Assembly (NCBI GenBank): GCA_017439085.1
Contig: JAFRTU010000020.1
Location: 50,332-114,331 of the forward strand
Length of the DNA: 64,000 bases
From: Clostridia bacterium
Lineage (GTDB): Bacteria; Bacillota; Clostridia; Christensenellales; Christensenellaceae
Reading direction: 5' to 3'
How positions within the stretch are numbered: position 1 is the first letter of the stretch; each line of letters starts with the position of its first letter. The position numbers and the translations under genes are program-made. Shown in pieces: positions 16,488-26,710 of this stretch. Below the pieces are notes generated by a model that did no database searches, had not been told where the DNA came from, and worked only from the letters and a program-made list of their open reading frames with translations.

Positions 16488-19255
16488 GTAAAATTAACAT
16501 CTTGGACTTTCACAAAAACATGAAGAGTTTTCTGCAGGGGATCGCAGGTCAGGCTGAACAGAAGACCGGTGACAGCAAGAAACTGCTTCAGGATATAAGA
16601 AAGATGGAGGAAGATCTCGCAAAGAGGCTTGAAGAAAAGAAAAAACAGGCTGAAATGAGCGAGGTTCCGGTTCAGCATGCCGAGGAGAAGAAACCCGAAG
16701 AACCGAAGGCGGAGATACAGAAACATGACGAGCCTGTTAACGTGCCTGAGAAGACAGACCATACCTCCGAAAAGAAAGAGGCCGAAAAGCCTGTAAGGCA
16801 GGAGAAACCTGTTGAAGAAAAGCCTGTGGCAGAAGAAAAACCCGTAGAGACGAAGAAGAAAGAAAAGAAAGCTCCTAAACAGGAAAAAACAGAGCCTGAG
16901 CAGAAAGAAGCAAAGCCTCAGGAGAAAGAACCTGAAGCAGTTCAGGAGCCCAAGGAAAAGAAGCCTGCATTCCAGGTGTACAGACCTGATCTCTCAGCAT
17001 TCAAGCCTGCCATAAGGGTCGTAAGGACTGCAAAAGACGAGGCTGAACAGCAGAAGAAGAGGGAAGAGAAACAGAGAAGCGAAAGAGCTGCCCAGACATC
17101 AAAGCCACAGTTCGACAGGAACAGGGACAGGAACGGAAAGCCTCAGGGACAGCAGGGAAAGCCTGCAGCACAGCAGAGAGGAAGGACCGCTCCCGGTGAA
17201 GGGGGAAAGTTCGATAAGGACGAGGAACTCGACAGGCAGAATCAGAAGAAACCGGCCCAGCAGAAAGCCAAGAAGACTGTATTTGTCGCACCTGCAGCAC
17301 AGCAGAGAGACAGACACGGGTCTGCTCATGATCAGAAGAAGAGACTCTCAGAAGAGGAAATGGCTGCAAAGAGGCGCAGGAACACAATGAAGGAAAGAGC
17401 CTTCATGTCCGATGATGAGGAGTTCACCCGCTCTGCTAAGAAGAACAAGAAGAAGGACCAGAGAGGAGCATTCTCTCAGGAGATCATGAAGATCGACAAG
17501 GCATCAATGACCGGAGAGATGATCTCTATAAAGGATCTTGCCGAAAAGATTGGGAAACCTGCGTCAGACATCATCAAGAAACTCTTCATGCTCGGAAACA
17601 TCTGTACGATCAACTCCGAGATAGATTACGACACAGCCAGCCTCATAGCTCTTGATTATGGCATAGAGCTTGAGCAGAAGAAGGAGATCACGGCTGAAGA
17701 TGCCCTCATCTCCGGTTTTGAGGATGCCGAAGATACCGAAGAGGATCTCATAACCAGACCGCCGGTAGTAACGGTCATGGGACATGTTGACCATGGTAAG
17801 ACATCTCTTCTGGATGAAATCAGAAAGACAAAGGTCCAGATGGGTGAGGCAGGAGGAATCACACAGCATATAGGTGCATATACGGTCAAGACTCGCGGAA
17901 GACAGATAACCTTCCTCGATACTCCTGGACACGCTGCATTTACTGCGATGAGAGCCCGCGGAGCACAGGCTACTGATATAGCGGTCCTCGTCGTTGCGGC
18001 CGATGACGGAGTCATGCCTCAGACCGTAGAGGCAATCAACCATGCTAAGTCCGCAGAGGTCCCCATCATTGTTGCGATCAACAAGATAGACAAGCCTGCA
18101 GCTAATATCGACAGAGTCAAGCAGGAACTTACGGAATATGGACTCGTTGCAGAGGAGTGGGGCGGAGACACTATCATGGTGCCTGTTTCAGCTGTAACAG
18201 GAGAAGGAATATCTGACCTTCTTGATATGATCCTGCTCGTTGCTGATGTTCAGGAACTCAAGGCAAACCCGAACAGGATGGCAAAGGGAATCATAATCGA
18301 GGCCAAGCTTGATAAAGGAAGAGGTCCTGTAGCTACAGTGCTTGTACAGAACGGTACCTTAAGGGTTCAGGATACCATAGTGGCCGGAACAGCTTACGGC
18401 AGAGTCAGAGCTCTTTATGATGATAACGGAAAATCCGTCAAGTCCGCAGGTCCATCCATTCCTGTGGAGGTAATAGGCTTCTCAGAAGTACCTGAGGCAG
18501 GAGACATAATCTATGCCGTAGAACAGGACAAGCTCTCGAAACAGGTCGTTGAGGAAAGAAAAGACAAGATAAAGGCCGAAAAACTGAAGAGCATGAGCAG
18601 GGTATCCCTGGATGATCTCTTCTCCAAGATAGAAGAAGGCCAGATGAAGGATCTCAACATCATAGTCAAGGCAGACGTACAGGGTTCTGTAGAGGCAATA
18701 AAACAGTCTCTTGAAAAGCTCTCGAACGATGAAGTCCGTGTCAAGATCATCCACGGGGCAGTTGGAGCAATAAATGAATCAGATATACTTCTCGCGAGCA
18801 CGAGTAACGCCATAATCATCGGCTTCAATGTGAGACCGGAGGCAAACGTTGCCGCTCAGGCTGAGAAGGAGAATGTGGACGTAAGGCTCTACAGGATTAT
18901 CTATAATGCAATAGATGACGTTGAGAAGGCAATGAAGGGACTTCTTGCTCCTACATTCAAGGAGGAAGTTCTTGGACATGCCACGGTAAGACAGATATTC
19001 AGAGTGTCCGCAGTCGGTACGATAGCGGGAAGCTACGTGACAGATGGAAAGATAGTACGTAACGCCGGAGTCAGACTCGTCCGTAACGGCATAGTGGTGT
19101 ATGAGGGAAAGCTCTCATCGCTCAAGCGTTTCAAGGACGATGCGAGGGAAGTCCAGGCAGGCTATGAGTGCGGACTCACTCTTGAGAGCTACAATGACAT
19201 CAAGGAAGAAGACGTCATAGAAGCATATCAGGAAGTGGAAGTAAAGAAAGACTGA
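16484..19255 (+). CDS. infB: translation initiation factor IF-2
   Basis: A 923-residue IF-2 starting at TTG 16484, behind the strong GGAGGTAAGG at 16473-16482. The first 330 residues are a low-complexity Lys/Glu/Pro/Gln-rich arm. An IF2-N domain follows (about 345-400). The GTPase domain begins near residue 425 with the P-loop [12 protein letters not shown], then [15 protein letters not shown] and NKID. Domains II, III and the C-terminal fMet-tRNA-binding domain are complete. IF-2 brings initiator tRNA to the 30S subunit and promotes subunit joining. The TTG start with a strong ribosome-binding site and overlap with the previous stop suggests coupled translation. Confidence 0.97.
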   Translation: MSKINILDFHKNMKSFLQGIAGQAEQKTGDSKKLLQDIRKMEEDLAKRLEEKKKQAEMSEVPVQHAEEKKPEEPKAEIQKHDEPVNVPEKTDHTSEKKEAEKPVRQEKPVEEKPVAEEKPVETKKKEKKAPKQEKTEPEQKEAKPQEKEPEAVQEPKEKKPAFQVYRPDLSAFKPAIRVVRTAKDEAEQQKKREEKQRSERAAQTSKPQFDRNRDRNGKPQGQQGKPAAQQRGRTAPGEGGKFDKDEELDRQNQKKPAQQKAKKTVFVAPAAQQRDRHGSAHDQKKRLSEEEMAAKRRRNTMKERAFMSDDEEFTRSAKKNKKKDQRGAFSQEIMKIDKASMTGEMISIKDLAEKIGKPASDIIKKLFMLGNICTINSEIDYDTASLIALDYGIELEQKKEITAEDALISGFEDAEDTEEDLITRPPVVTVMGHVDHGKTSLLDEIRKTKVQMGEAGGITQHIGAYTVKTRGRQITFLDTPGHAAFTAMRARGAQATDIAVLVVAADDGVMPQTVEAINHAKSAEVPIIVAINKIDKPAANIDRVKQELTEYGLVAEEWGGDTIMVPVSAVTGEGISDLLDMILLVADVQELKANPNRMAKGIIIEAKLDKGRGPVATVLVQNGTLRVQDTIVAGTAYGRVRALYDDNGKSVKSAGPSIPVEVIGFSEVPEAGDIIYAVEQDKLSKQVVEERKDKIKAEKLKSMSRVSLDDLFSKIEEGQMKDLNIIVKADVQGSVEAIKQSLEKLSNDEVRVKIIHGAVGAINESDILLASTSNAIIIGFNVRPEANVAAQAEKENVDVRLYRIIYNAIDDVEKAMKGLLAPTFKEEVLGHATVRQIFRVSAVGTIAGSYVTDGKIVRNAGVRLVRNGIVVYEGKLSSLKRFKDDAREVQAGYECGLTLESYNDIKEEDVIEAYQEVEVKKD

Positions 19256-19288
19256 TAAAGACCCTGAAAAGGGACACAGAAGACAGAT

Positions 19289-19681
19289 ATGAGTCAGAGA
19301 AGATTGGAAAAAATAGACGGAGAGATCCAGAGGATCATAGGTGAAGTGTTCATTAGAGACATAAAAGACCCCAGATTCAGCAAGATGACGGGAGTGACGA
19401 GAGTTTCCACCACACCCGATCTTAAGTATGCAAAGGTCTATGTCAACGTATATGACAACGACGAAAAAGTCAGGGATACTCTTGATGCCTTAAGGAGCGC
19501 AGAACCTTTTATAAGATCCAGGATCAATGAAAAGCTCAAGCTAAGAAGGATCCCCTATCTTGACTTCGTCCTTGACAGATCAATCGAGTATAGCATTGAG
19601 ATGTCTAAGAAGATAGACGAGATACTGGCAAAGGACAGGGAAAATGCAAGAAATCGCGAAGAGTCTGAAACAACTGAATAA
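19289..19681 (+). CDS. rbfA: 30S ribosome-binding factor RbfA
   Basis: A 130-residue KH-fold protein with the family motif SQRRLEKIDGEIQRII at the N-terminus and DPRFSKMTGVTRV. RbfA binds the 5' end of 16S rRNA in immature 30S particles and helps cold adaptation. The 3' end overlaps the nrnA start by 38 bases; the C-terminal tail is highly charged (RENARNREESETTE), as is usual. Confidence 0.95.
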   Translation: MSQRRLEKIDGEIQRIIGEVFIRDIKDPRFSKMTGVTRVSTTPDLKYAKVYVNVYDNDEKVRDTLDALRSAEPFIRSRINEKLKLRRIPYLDFVLDRSIEYSIEMSKKIDEILAKDRENARNREESETTE

Positions 19682-20594
19682 CTTCCTTATTTTAGTCCAT
19701 GTAAATCCGGACGGTGATGCAATAGGAAGCGGAATGGCTCTAAAGCGCATCCTCGAAAAGATGGGAAAGAAGGCTGTTTTTGCCGTAGACGGAAATCTTC
19801 CAAGGAAACTGAACTTTCTTCAGGAGTATTCCGAGATCGGAAAAGCGGAAGACATACTGTCCCGGGATTTTGAGTGCACGATCGCAGTAGACGTTGCTGA
19901 CAAGGAGCGACTCGGAGCATATCTCGGTAAGTTCATGGAGAGCGAAGTCAGGATCAACATTGATCATCATGCCACAAATTCCATGTTCGGGACGCTTAAC
20001 CATGTGGAGAACGTAGGTGCGGCAGGCATACTCGTCTATGAGCTGGCAAGGCTGCTGGGCGTGGAGATAGATATGGAGACAGCTACACTTCTTTATGTTG
20101 CGATCTGCACGGATACGGGGAACTTCTCATACGGAAATGCTGACGGCAGAGTCCTAAGAACAGCTTCCGAGCTTGTTGGATATGGAATAGATATCCCGAG
20201 GATAATAAAGACCATATATAAGGAGAGGACTATCCAGGAACTCAAACTCCTCGGAGTGGCAATCGATCATACGAGACTGTTCTCTGAGGGCAGGATCGGA
20301 GTCTCATACATAAGGATCGAGGATTTTGAGAGATGTTCGATCACTATAGATGATACGGAAGAACTGATAGATTTCATTCGTGATATCTACGGAGTAGAGA
20401 TCGCCATGATCCTTAAGGAGTCCGAAGAAGGAAAGTTCAGGATCAGCTTCAGAAGCAACAGTTATGCCGATGTGGCAGGGCTGGCTGCCCTATTCGAGGG
20501 AGGCGGTCATTCAAGGGCATCCGGAGGCAGGATCGAAGGAGAGCTTGAGGACGCTATACAGAGACTCGTCGAAAAAGCTGAAAAGTTTATATGA
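19644..20594 (+). CDS. nrnA: DHH/DHHA1 phosphoesterase, NrnA-type nanoRNase
   Basis: A 316-residue DHH-superfamily enzyme. Metal-binding motifs are visible: HVNPDGDAIGS (motif I), the aspartate in AVDVADKE, INIDHHATN (the DHH motif), and DTGNF. The DHHA1 domain ends with GGGHSRASGG, which binds substrate. NrnA-type enzymes degrade 2-5-nt RNA and dephosphorylate pAp. Its place between rbfA and truB is standard for Clostridia. Whether it also cleaves cyclic dinucleotide products cannot be told here. Confidence 0.92.
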   Translation: MQEIAKSLKQLNNFLILVHVNPDGDAIGSGMALKRILEKMGKKAVFAVDGNLPRKLNFLQEYSEIGKAEDILSRDFECTIAVDVADKERLGAYLGKFMESEVRINIDHHATNSMFGTLNHVENVGAAGILVYELARLLGVEIDMETATLLYVAICTDTGNFSYGNADGRVLRTASELVGYGIDIPRIIKTIYKERTIQELKLLGVAIDHTRLFSEGRIGVSYIRIEDFERCSITIDDTEELIDFIRDIYGVEIAMILKESEEGKFRISFRSNSYADVAGLAALFEGGGHSRASGGRIEGELEDAIQRLVEKAEKFI

Positions 20595-21466
20595 ATGGAA
20601 TAATAAACGTGATTAAACCGCCATCCATGTCATCCAATGGAGTGACGGTTTATTTGCGAAAGATACTGAATGAGAAAAAAGTAGGTCATGCCGGGACGCT
20701 GGATCCGGGAGCAGCAGGTGTGCTGGTCATAATGCTTGGAAAGAGCACAAGGCTCTCGGATATCCTCATGGGCCATAAGAAAACTTATGTGGCAAGAGTG
20801 AGGTTCGGTCGTGGAACGGATACACTGGACAGCTACGGTAAGGCTACCGAGACAGGGCATGCTCATATCACTGAGGAGGAAATGAGGAGGACCGCTGAGG
20901 GTTTTCTAGGTGAGATAGAACAGACACCTCCGGGGTATTCCGCCATCAAGATCAACGGAGAGAAGGCGTATGAGCTTGCAAGGAAGGGGAAGGAATTTGA
21001 GATCCCGAGAAGAAAGATCAGTATCGACTCCATAGATATTTTGGAAAAGACAAGGGAAGACGAATATCTCTTAAGGATCGTCTGCTCAAAGGGAACATAT
21101 ATAAGGACACTGCTCCATGACATGGGGCAGGCTCTTGGAACCACTGCCTATACTTCTCTTCTGATCCGTGAATCGTCCGGGAGTTTTCATATCAAGGACG
21201 CGTGGACCCTGGATGAAATAGAAGAGATGGTGAAAAAGGGGGATGACTCCTTTATCATAAGGAATGAAGAATGCCTTGAGGAGTTTGATCTTTTGAAGCT
21301 GCCTTCAGGCATGAAAGATGATATAGATAACGGAAGGACTCTCAACTATATGGACTGCAGGCCGGAAACAGAATTGTTCAAGGTCTATGTCGAAGAAGAG
21401 TTCTACGGATTGGGAACCGATGACAACGGTCATCCAAAACTGAAAATATATCTGAAGGAGAATTGA
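20591..21466 (+). CDS. truB: tRNA pseudouridine(55) synthase TruB
   Basis: A 291-residue TruB, overlapping nrnA by four bases (ATGA). The motif HAGTLDPGAAGVL holds the catalytic Asp, followed by KTYVARVRFGRGTDTLDS and GTYIRTLLHDMG. It isomerises U55 in the T-loop of tRNAs. The length, motifs and neighbours rbfA/nrnA/ribF leave little doubt. Confidence 0.97.
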   Translation: MNGIINVIKPPSMSSNGVTVYLRKILNEKKVGHAGTLDPGAAGVLVIMLGKSTRLSDILMGHKKTYVARVRFGRGTDTLDSYGKATETGHAHITEEEMRRTAEGFLGEIEQTPPGYSAIKINGEKAYELARKGKEFEIPRRKISIDSIDILEKTREDEYLLRIVCSKGTYIRTLLHDMGQALGTTAYTSLLIRESSGSFHIKDAWTLDEIEEMVKKGDDSFIIRNEECLEEFDLLKLPSGMKDDIDNGRTLNYMDCRPETELFKVYVEEEFYGLGTDDNGHPKLKIYLKEN

Positions 21467-21469
21467 CAG

Positions 21470-22384
21470 ATGGACAGGATACAGGACAGAGATCATACAT
21501 ATGTTAGAAAGAATGTTGTGATACTGGGAACATTTGACGGTCTTCATCTTGCTCACAGAAAGCTTATCTCCATAGGCGTGGAAATGGCGGAGGAGCATGA
21601 GATGGACAGTCTCATATATACTTTCACGAATATCCCCGGAAAGGTCCTTGGGAAAGAATCCGACATGATAATGGATCCCGAAGAGAAAGCAGAGGCTTTT
21701 AAAGAGACCGGAGTGGATCATCTGTTCATGACAGAGTTCGATGAAGAACTTGCAAGAACAGGTAAGTATGAGTTTATGCAGTTCCTGACCAACTCACTTA
21801 ATGCCGGGGGAATAGTTGCCGGGGCAAACTTCCGTTTCGGAAGAGATGCCGCAGGAGGAAAGGATGACCTCATCGATTTCTGCAGGATACACGGTCTTCT
21901 ATGCTTCATAGTTGATGATATCACTGATGAATACGGAGTCATAAGCAGCTCCAGAGTCAGAGAACATCTGAGAAGGGGAGAGATGGAAAAGGCCGGCATG
22001 CTTATGGGAAGCCCGTTCTTCTACTATGGAAAAGTGGAGCACGGGTTTGAAAGGGGAAAGACCATGGGATACCCGACCATCAATCTTTATCCTTCAGAAG
22101 GAAAGATAGTTCCTCCCTACGGAGTGTACTTCAGCATAACCTATACCGGGGAGAGGAAGTTCTACGGACTCACTAACGTAGGAGTAAGGCCAACGCTTGC
22201 AGATTCTGAAAGGCTGTCTGTCGAGACTCATCTTTTTGATTTTGACGAGGATCTGTATGGGGAGAACGTAAAGGTATGCCTATGCCATTTCACGAGGCCT
22301 GAGATCAGGTTCAGTGATATTAAGGAACTTTCAGACAGGATCGGGGTCGATGAGGCTTTTGCAAAACAATATTTCGGCCTATAA
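21470..22384 (+). CDS. ribF: bifunctional riboflavin kinase/FAD synthetase
   Basis: A 304-residue RibF. The N-terminal nucleotidyltransferase domain has GTFDGLHLAHRKLI and the GANFRFGRDAAGG segment with SSSRVREHL; the C-terminal riboflavin kinase domain has the ERGKTMGYPTINLYP motif and GVRPT. It converts riboflavin to FMN and then FAD. It is the last gene before the independent rpsO promoter. Confidence 0.96.
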   Translation: MDRIQDRDHTYVRKNVVILGTFDGLHLAHRKLISIGVEMAEEHEMDSLIYTFTNIPGKVLGKESDMIMDPEEKAEAFKETGVDHLFMTEFDEELARTGKYEFMQFLTNSLNAGGIVAGANFRFGRDAAGGKDDLIDFCRIHGLLCFIVDDITDEYGVISSSRVREHLRRGEMEKAGMLMGSPFFYYGKVEHGFERGKTMGYPTINLYPSEGKIVPPYGVYFSITYTGERKFYGLTNVGVRPTLADSERLSVETHLFDFDEDLYGENVKVCLCHFTRPEIRFSDIKELSDRIGVDEAFAKQYFGL

Positions 22385-22399
22385 AAGGGAAATAAGGGG

Positions 22400-22428
22400 T
22401 TTACACAGAAAAACCCGTATGTTAAAAT
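22400..22428 (+). promoter_or_regulatory. rpsO promoter
   Basis: TTTACA (22400-22405), a 17-base spacer, TAAAAT (22423-22428), 85 bases ahead of the rpsO start codon. Confidence 0.7.
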
Positions 22429-22440
22429 CTTGAAGTCGAA

Positions 22441-22486
22441 CCAAATACTTAGTTTTTCGAGCATCCGACGGATTCTAGGTTTTTGG
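22441..22486 (+). promoter_or_regulatory. structured rpsO leader, candidate S15-binding element
   Basis: The leader folds with CCAAA (22441-22445) opposite TTTGG (22482-22486), CTTAG (22448-22452) opposite CTAGG (22475-22479), and an inner hairpin ATCC-GAC-GGAT (22463-22473). Ribosomal protein S15 commonly represses its own mRNA by binding such a leader. The fold is seen in the sequence; S15 binding is inferred. Confidence 0.5.
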
Positions 22487-22512
22487 CGTTTATATCAAAA
22501 GGAGATAATAAA

Positions 22513-22773
22513 ATGGAAATCAACAAACAGGAAATCATCAAGGAGTATGGACTTTTTGAAGGAGATACAGGTTCACCCGAAGTCCAGGTCGCACTCCTTA
22601 CAGCAAGGATCAACCACCTGAACGAGCATTTTCAGGTTCATCACAAGGACCATCATTCCAGAAGAGGAATGCTTAAGATGGTCGGTAGAAGAAGATCTCT
22701 TCTTGAGTACCTCAGGAATAAGGATATCGAAAGATACAGAAACCTCATTTCCAGACTCGGACTCAGAAGATAA
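22513..22773 (+). CDS. rpsO: 30S ribosomal protein S15
   Basis: An 86-residue S15 starting at ATG 22513 behind GGAG (22501); an in-frame upstream ATG at 22483 lies in the structured leader and is not used. The conserved [18 protein letters not shown] and [14 protein letters not shown] segments are present. S15 binds the central domain of 16S rRNA early in assembly. A terminator follows. Confidence 0.98.
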   Translation: MEINKQEIIKEYGLFEGDTGSPEVQVALLTARINHLNEHFQVHHKDHHSRRGMLKMVGRRRSLLEYLRNKDIERYRNLISRLGLRR

Positions 22774-22790
22774 CGGTAAGATCGGAAATC

Positions 22791-22820
22791 AAAAGACATG
22801 GCATATGCCATGTCTTTTTT
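22791..22820 (+). terminator. rpsO terminator
   Basis: AAAGACATGGC pairs with GCCATGTCTTT around a tiny loop, followed by six T. The A-rich 5' side also lets it work for the convergent aminopeptidase gene. Confidence 0.9.
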
Positions 22821-22865
22821 GTAGGAAACGACCGTCTGATAACGGTTCGGATTTCTTTAGCCTGT

Positions 22866-24236
22866 TCATGCATTCAGCAGGAAAGCGTTATATGCCTTTG
22901 CGGCTTCATAGAGGTCAGCCTTGCTGATGATCTCCCATGGTGCGTGCATCGAGAGTACCGGAACTCCGCTGTCTATGACTTCCATTCCGTAGAGAGCACA
23001 TATGTAAGCGATCGTTCCGCCACCGCCTTCATCGACCTTTCCGATCTCTGCGGTCTGGAATGCAACACCGGCATCATCCATTATCCTGCGGAGCTTTCCG
23101 ATATATTCAGCGTTCGCATCGTTGCTTCCACTCTTGCCACGGGCACCTGTGAACTTATTGAAGCATACACCTCTTCCAAGGAATGCGGCATTTTTCCTGT
23201 CGAAGGCAGAAGCATATGAAGGGTCATATCCTGCGCTGACGTCACATGACAGCATGCGGCTCCTTGCAAGAGCATGTCTGAGCTTGATGTCGCCAAAGCA
23301 TCCCATCTTATCCATAATCTCTGCAACGGCATTCTCGAAATATGCTGCCTGCATTCCGGTCGCACCGACGCTTCCGATCTCTTCCTTGTCAGCCAGGATG
23401 CAGCAACATGTGGTTTCAGGTATATCCACAATGTTCATCATGGCCTCGATCTCCGCGTATGCACATACTCTGTCATCATGGCCGTATCCGATGATCATGC
23501 TCCTGTCGAGTCCGAAATCACGGCTCTTTCCCGCGGGAACGACTTCGATCTCGGCAGAGAGGAAGTCTTCCTCTTCGATATCATATTTTTCTTTCAGAAT
23601 GGCAAGGACATTTGCCTTTACTGCGTCCTTGTCTTCGCCTTTGAGCGGTATACTTCCGACTATGACGTCCAGATCTTCTCCCTCGATTACCACGCTGGCT
23701 TTTTTCTCTAGCTGTTTTGCGGAAAGATGGATAAGAAGGTCGGATACTCCAACAACGGGATCATCTTCAGCCTCACCTACTACCACATCCACTACGGTGC
23801 CGTCTTTTTTAGCCACCACCCCGTGAAGAGAAAGGGGAAGGGCAACCCACTGGTATTTCTTGATGCCCCCGTAATAGTGTGTGTCAAGATATGCCAGATC
23901 GGAATCCTCATACATGGGATTCTGTTTTATATCCATCCTGGGGCTGTCAATATGTGCACCGATTATATTGATCCCGTCTTCTACGGGCTTAGAGCCTATT
24001 ATGTAAAACTGAACAGCCTTTTTCATGGTGTTGACATAGACCCTGTCTCCCGGTTTTAATGATTCCATACTCTCAAGGTCTCTGTATCCGTGCAGTTCAG
24101 CTATCCTTATGGCTTCCTTCGTACATTCGCGTTCTGTCTTGCTGTTGTCAAGAAATCTCCGATATTGCTTTCCGAGTTCCATAAGCTGTGCAAGATCTTT
24201 TTCATCATATGCCTTCCAGGCATTTCTGCGTTCCAT
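22866..24236 (-). CDS. apeB: M18-family aspartyl aminopeptidase
   Basis: A 456-residue cytoplasmic M18 metallopeptidase on the minus strand, with AGGAGG just ahead of its ATG. Zinc ligands and catalytic residues are in the motifs GAHIDSPRMD (His, Asp), DKEEIGSVGATGMQ (Glu-Glu), DVSAGYDPSY (Asp) and a C-terminal SMHAPWEIISKADL (His). The family removes N-terminal acidic residues from peptides. It is single-gene and convergent with rpsO, placed between rpsO and pnp, which are neighbours in many bacteria. Confidence 0.93.
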   Translation of the reverse strand: MERRNAWKAYDEKDLAQLMELGKQYRRFLDNSKTERECTKEAIRIAELHGYRDLESMESLKPGDRVYVNTMKKAVQFYIIGSKPVEDGINIIGAHIDSPRMDIKQNPMYEDSDLAYLDTHYYGGIKKYQWVALPLSLHGVVAKKDGTVVDVVVGEAEDDPVVGVSDLLIHLSAKQLEKKASVVIEGEDLDVIVGSIPLKGEDKDAVKANVLAILKEKYDIEEEDFLSAEIEVVPAGKSRDFGLDRSMIIGYGHDDRVCAYAEIEAMMNIVDIPETTCCCILADKEEIGSVGATGMQAAYFENAVAEIMDKMGCFGDIKLRHALARSRMLSCDVSAGYDPSYASAFDRKNAAFLGRGVCFNKFTGARGKSGSNDANAEYIGKLRRIMDDAGVAFQTAEIGKVDEGGGGTIAYICALYGMEVIDSGVPVLSMHAPWEIISKADLYEAAKAYNAFLLNA

Positions 24237-24467
24237 AAATCCCTCCTGATTGCGTTTCTTTTTCTTATCTTTTTCATGTCACAAGGCCTAAAGGCCAGAT
24301 AAAGGGGATCCCGGTGACATGTAATCTTATTCCCTTCGGATATCATAACATACAAATACGTCCCGTTCACTCAAAGAACAGTGGAAAAAAGTGGAATTTA
24401 TAGGTGATTTATGGAATAGGATAGGTTATAATTTTAGGGTATGTAAATTCAGGTAATTTAAGGTTTG

Positions 24468-24484
24468 GACAGTCGATGACTGTC
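24468..24484 (+). promoter_or_regulatory. hairpin abutting the pnp ribosome-binding site
   Basis: GACAGT (24468-24473) pairs with ACTGTC (24479-24484) around a five-base loop, directly before the AGGAGG at 24485-24490. A TATAAT lies upstream at 24427-24432 without a clear -35. Leader stems of pnp mRNA serve autoregulation in other bacteria; here that is inferred. Confidence 0.45.
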
Positions 24485-24495
24485 AGGAGGAAAAA

Positions 24496-26616
24496 ATGGA
24501 AAATCACATTTACAAGATGGAACTTGGCGGACGTGAGCTTATAGTCGAGTCCGGCAAGTATGCAGAGCAGACAGACGGGACCTGCATAGTCAGATGCGGA
24601 GACACCGCGGTCATGGTCAACGTCACATCGGCTAAAGAACCGAGAGAGGGAGTGGATTTCTTCCCTCTGAGCATTGAATTTGAAGAGAAGATGTATTCCG
24701 TCGGAAAGATCCCGGGAGGATACATCAAGAGAGAGGGAAAACCGAGCGATAAGGCCATACTTTCATGCAGACTCATAGACAGGCCTTTAAGACCGTTGTT
24801 CCCAAAGGGATACTATAATGACGTTCAGGTCGTGGCAACATGCCTGTCCGTAGATCCTGAACTCCCGCCGGAAATATACGCAATGATCGGATCATCCGTT
24901 GCTCTTTCAATATCTGGGCTTCCGTTTATGGGACCGACAGGATCAGTAGTAGTCGGACTTATAGACGGTGAGTATATCATCAACCCGGATTCAGAGCAGA
25001 GAGCAAAGTCCAGGATGCATCTTACCGTTTCCGGTACAAAGGATGCCATCATGATGGTCGAGGCAGGAGCAAATGAAGTTTCAGAAGATGAGATGCTTGG
25101 AGCTATTCTTTTCGCTCATGAAGAGATCAAGAGGATCTGTGCATTCATTCAGAACATAAAGGACGAGATCGGAAAGCCCGAGAGGCCTTACGAGCTCTAT
25201 CATGTGCCGGAAGAGCTGGATCAGAAGATCAGAGAGCATTTCTATGACAGAATGGTATGGGCAATGGAGCCTTTCACAAGGTCCGAGATGGACGAGAGGA
25301 ACGCTCTTGTTCAGAAAGAAGCAGAGGAATTCTTCGCAGAGGAATATCCTGACAGCGCAAAGGATATCGGAAACAGCCTCTACGGAATAATGAAGGAGAT
25401 CGTAAGGGACAAGATCGTTCATCAGGGGATCAGACCTGACGGCAGAGGATATGAGGATGTCAGGCCCATATGGTGTGAAACAGGTCTTTTCGCAAGGACA
25501 CATGGAAGCGCAGTCTTCACACGCGGACAGACTCAGGTCATGAACATCGTAACTCTTGGAGCAATGTCCGACGGACAGAACCTCGACGGTATCTCCGAAG
25601 AGACATTCAAGAGATACATGCATCAGTACAACATGCCTCCTTACGCAACAGGCGAGGCAAAGCCGATGAGGAGCACCAACAGAAGAGAGATCGGACACGG
25701 AGCTCTTGCTGAAAGAGCAATACTCCCGATGCTTCCTTCCGAAGAGGAATTCCCGTATGCCATCAGAGCCGTATCTGAAGTACTTAGCTCAAACGGATCC
25801 ACCTCCCAGGCCAGCATCTGCGCAAGCTCACTTGCTCTCATGGATGCAGGCGTGCCAATGAAGGCACCTGTCGCAGGAACAGCAATGGGACTTATCAAGA
25901 GCGATGACAAGGTCGTAGTCCTTACAGATATCCAGGGACTCGAGGACTTCCTCGGAGACATGGACTTCAAAGTCGCAGGAACCGATAAGGGAATCACCGC
26001 TATCCAGATGGATATCAAGATCAAGGGAATCGACAAGGAGATACTTGAGAGGGCACTTGCTCAGGCTCTCAGAGGAAGACTTCATATACTCGGAAAGATG
26101 AATGCAGTCCTTGCAGAGCCGAGAAAGGAAATGTCCAAGTATGTTCCGAGGATCATCCAGTTCAGGATAGATGTTGACAAGATCAAGGACGTTATCGGTA
26201 CAGGCGGCAAAATGATCAACAAGATCATCGACGAGACCGGTGTCAAGATCGATATAGAGGATGACGGAAGAGTATTCATAATCACACCTGATACAGACGC
26301 TGCAAAGAAAGCAAAGGACATGATCGTAAGCATAGTACATGACATCAAGTCCGGAGACGTATTCAAGGGCAAGGTCACAAGGATAATTCCTATCGGTGCT
26401 TTCGTGGAACTCGGACCTGGAAAAGAGGGAATGGTACACATCTCCAAGCTTTCTAGAGAGAGAGTAGAGAAGGTCGAAGATGTTGTCAATGTCGGAGATG
26501 AGATACTCGTCAGAGTTCTCGGTATCGATGAGAAGCACAGGATCAACCTTATCCACAGAGGAGTTACCGAAGAAGATCTTGCAAAGTTCAATGCAAGTCT
26601 CGAAGAACAGCTCTGA
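24496..26616 (+). CDS. pnp: polynucleotide phosphorylase
   Basis: A 706-residue PNPase with two RNase PH domains (about 1-210 and 310-540) around a helical linker, a KH domain (GTGGKMINKIIDETG, about 565-615) and an S1 domain (VFKGKVTRIIPIGAFVELG, about 620-690). It degrades RNA 3' to 5' with phosphate and can add tails. Full length, no missing domain. A strong AGGAGG precedes the ATG, and the gene ends in a terminator. Confidence 0.98.
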   Translation: MENHIYKMELGGRELIVESGKYAEQTDGTCIVRCGDTAVMVNVTSAKEPREGVDFFPLSIEFEEKMYSVGKIPGGYIKREGKPSDKAILSCRLIDRPLRPLFPKGYYNDVQVVATCLSVDPELPPEIYAMIGSSVALSISGLPFMGPTGSVVVGLIDGEYIINPDSEQRAKSRMHLTVSGTKDAIMMVEAGANEVSEDEMLGAILFAHEEIKRICAFIQNIKDEIGKPERPYELYHVPEELDQKIREHFYDRMVWAMEPFTRSEMDERNALVQKEAEEFFAEEYPDSAKDIGNSLYGIMKEIVRDKIVHQGIRPDGRGYEDVRPIWCETGLFARTHGSAVFTRGQTQVMNIVTLGAMSDGQNLDGISEETFKRYMHQYNMPPYATGEAKPMRSTNRREIGHGALAERAILPMLPSEEEFPYAIRAVSEVLSSNGSTSQASICASSLALMDAGVPMKAPVAGTAMGLIKSDDKVVVLTDIQGLEDFLGDMDFKVAGTDKGITAIQMDIKIKGIDKEILERALAQALRGRLHILGKMNAVLAEPRKEMSKYVPRIIQFRIDVDKIKDVIGTGGKMINKIIDETGVKIDIEDDGRVFIITPDTDAAKKAKDMIVSIVHDIKSGDVFKGKVTRIIPIGAFVELGPGKEGMVHISKLSRERVEKVEDVVNVGDEILVRVLGIDEKHRINLIHRGVTEEDLAKFNASLEEQL

Positions 26617-26635
26617 TAACTCAGAAAAATAAACA

Positions 26636-26665
26636 AACGGCGGATCATGCGATCTGCCGTTTTTC
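26636..26665 (+). terminator. pnp terminator
   Basis: AACGGCGGATC pairs with GATCTGCCGTT (one G-T pair) around ATGC, with a T run after it. Confidence 0.88.
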
Positions 26666-26683
26666 TTAAAAAAGGCAAAACAA

Positions 26684-26710
26684 AAACTCCTTTTCAGGAG
26701 TCTTTGTTTT
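26684..26710. terminator. second hairpin after pnp
   Basis: ACTCCT and AGGAGT pair around a short loop, with A-rich sequence before and T-rich sequence after, so it could back up the pnp terminator. The rest of the 390-base gap (26711-26937) is very AT-rich and I see no gene in it. Confidence 0.5.
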
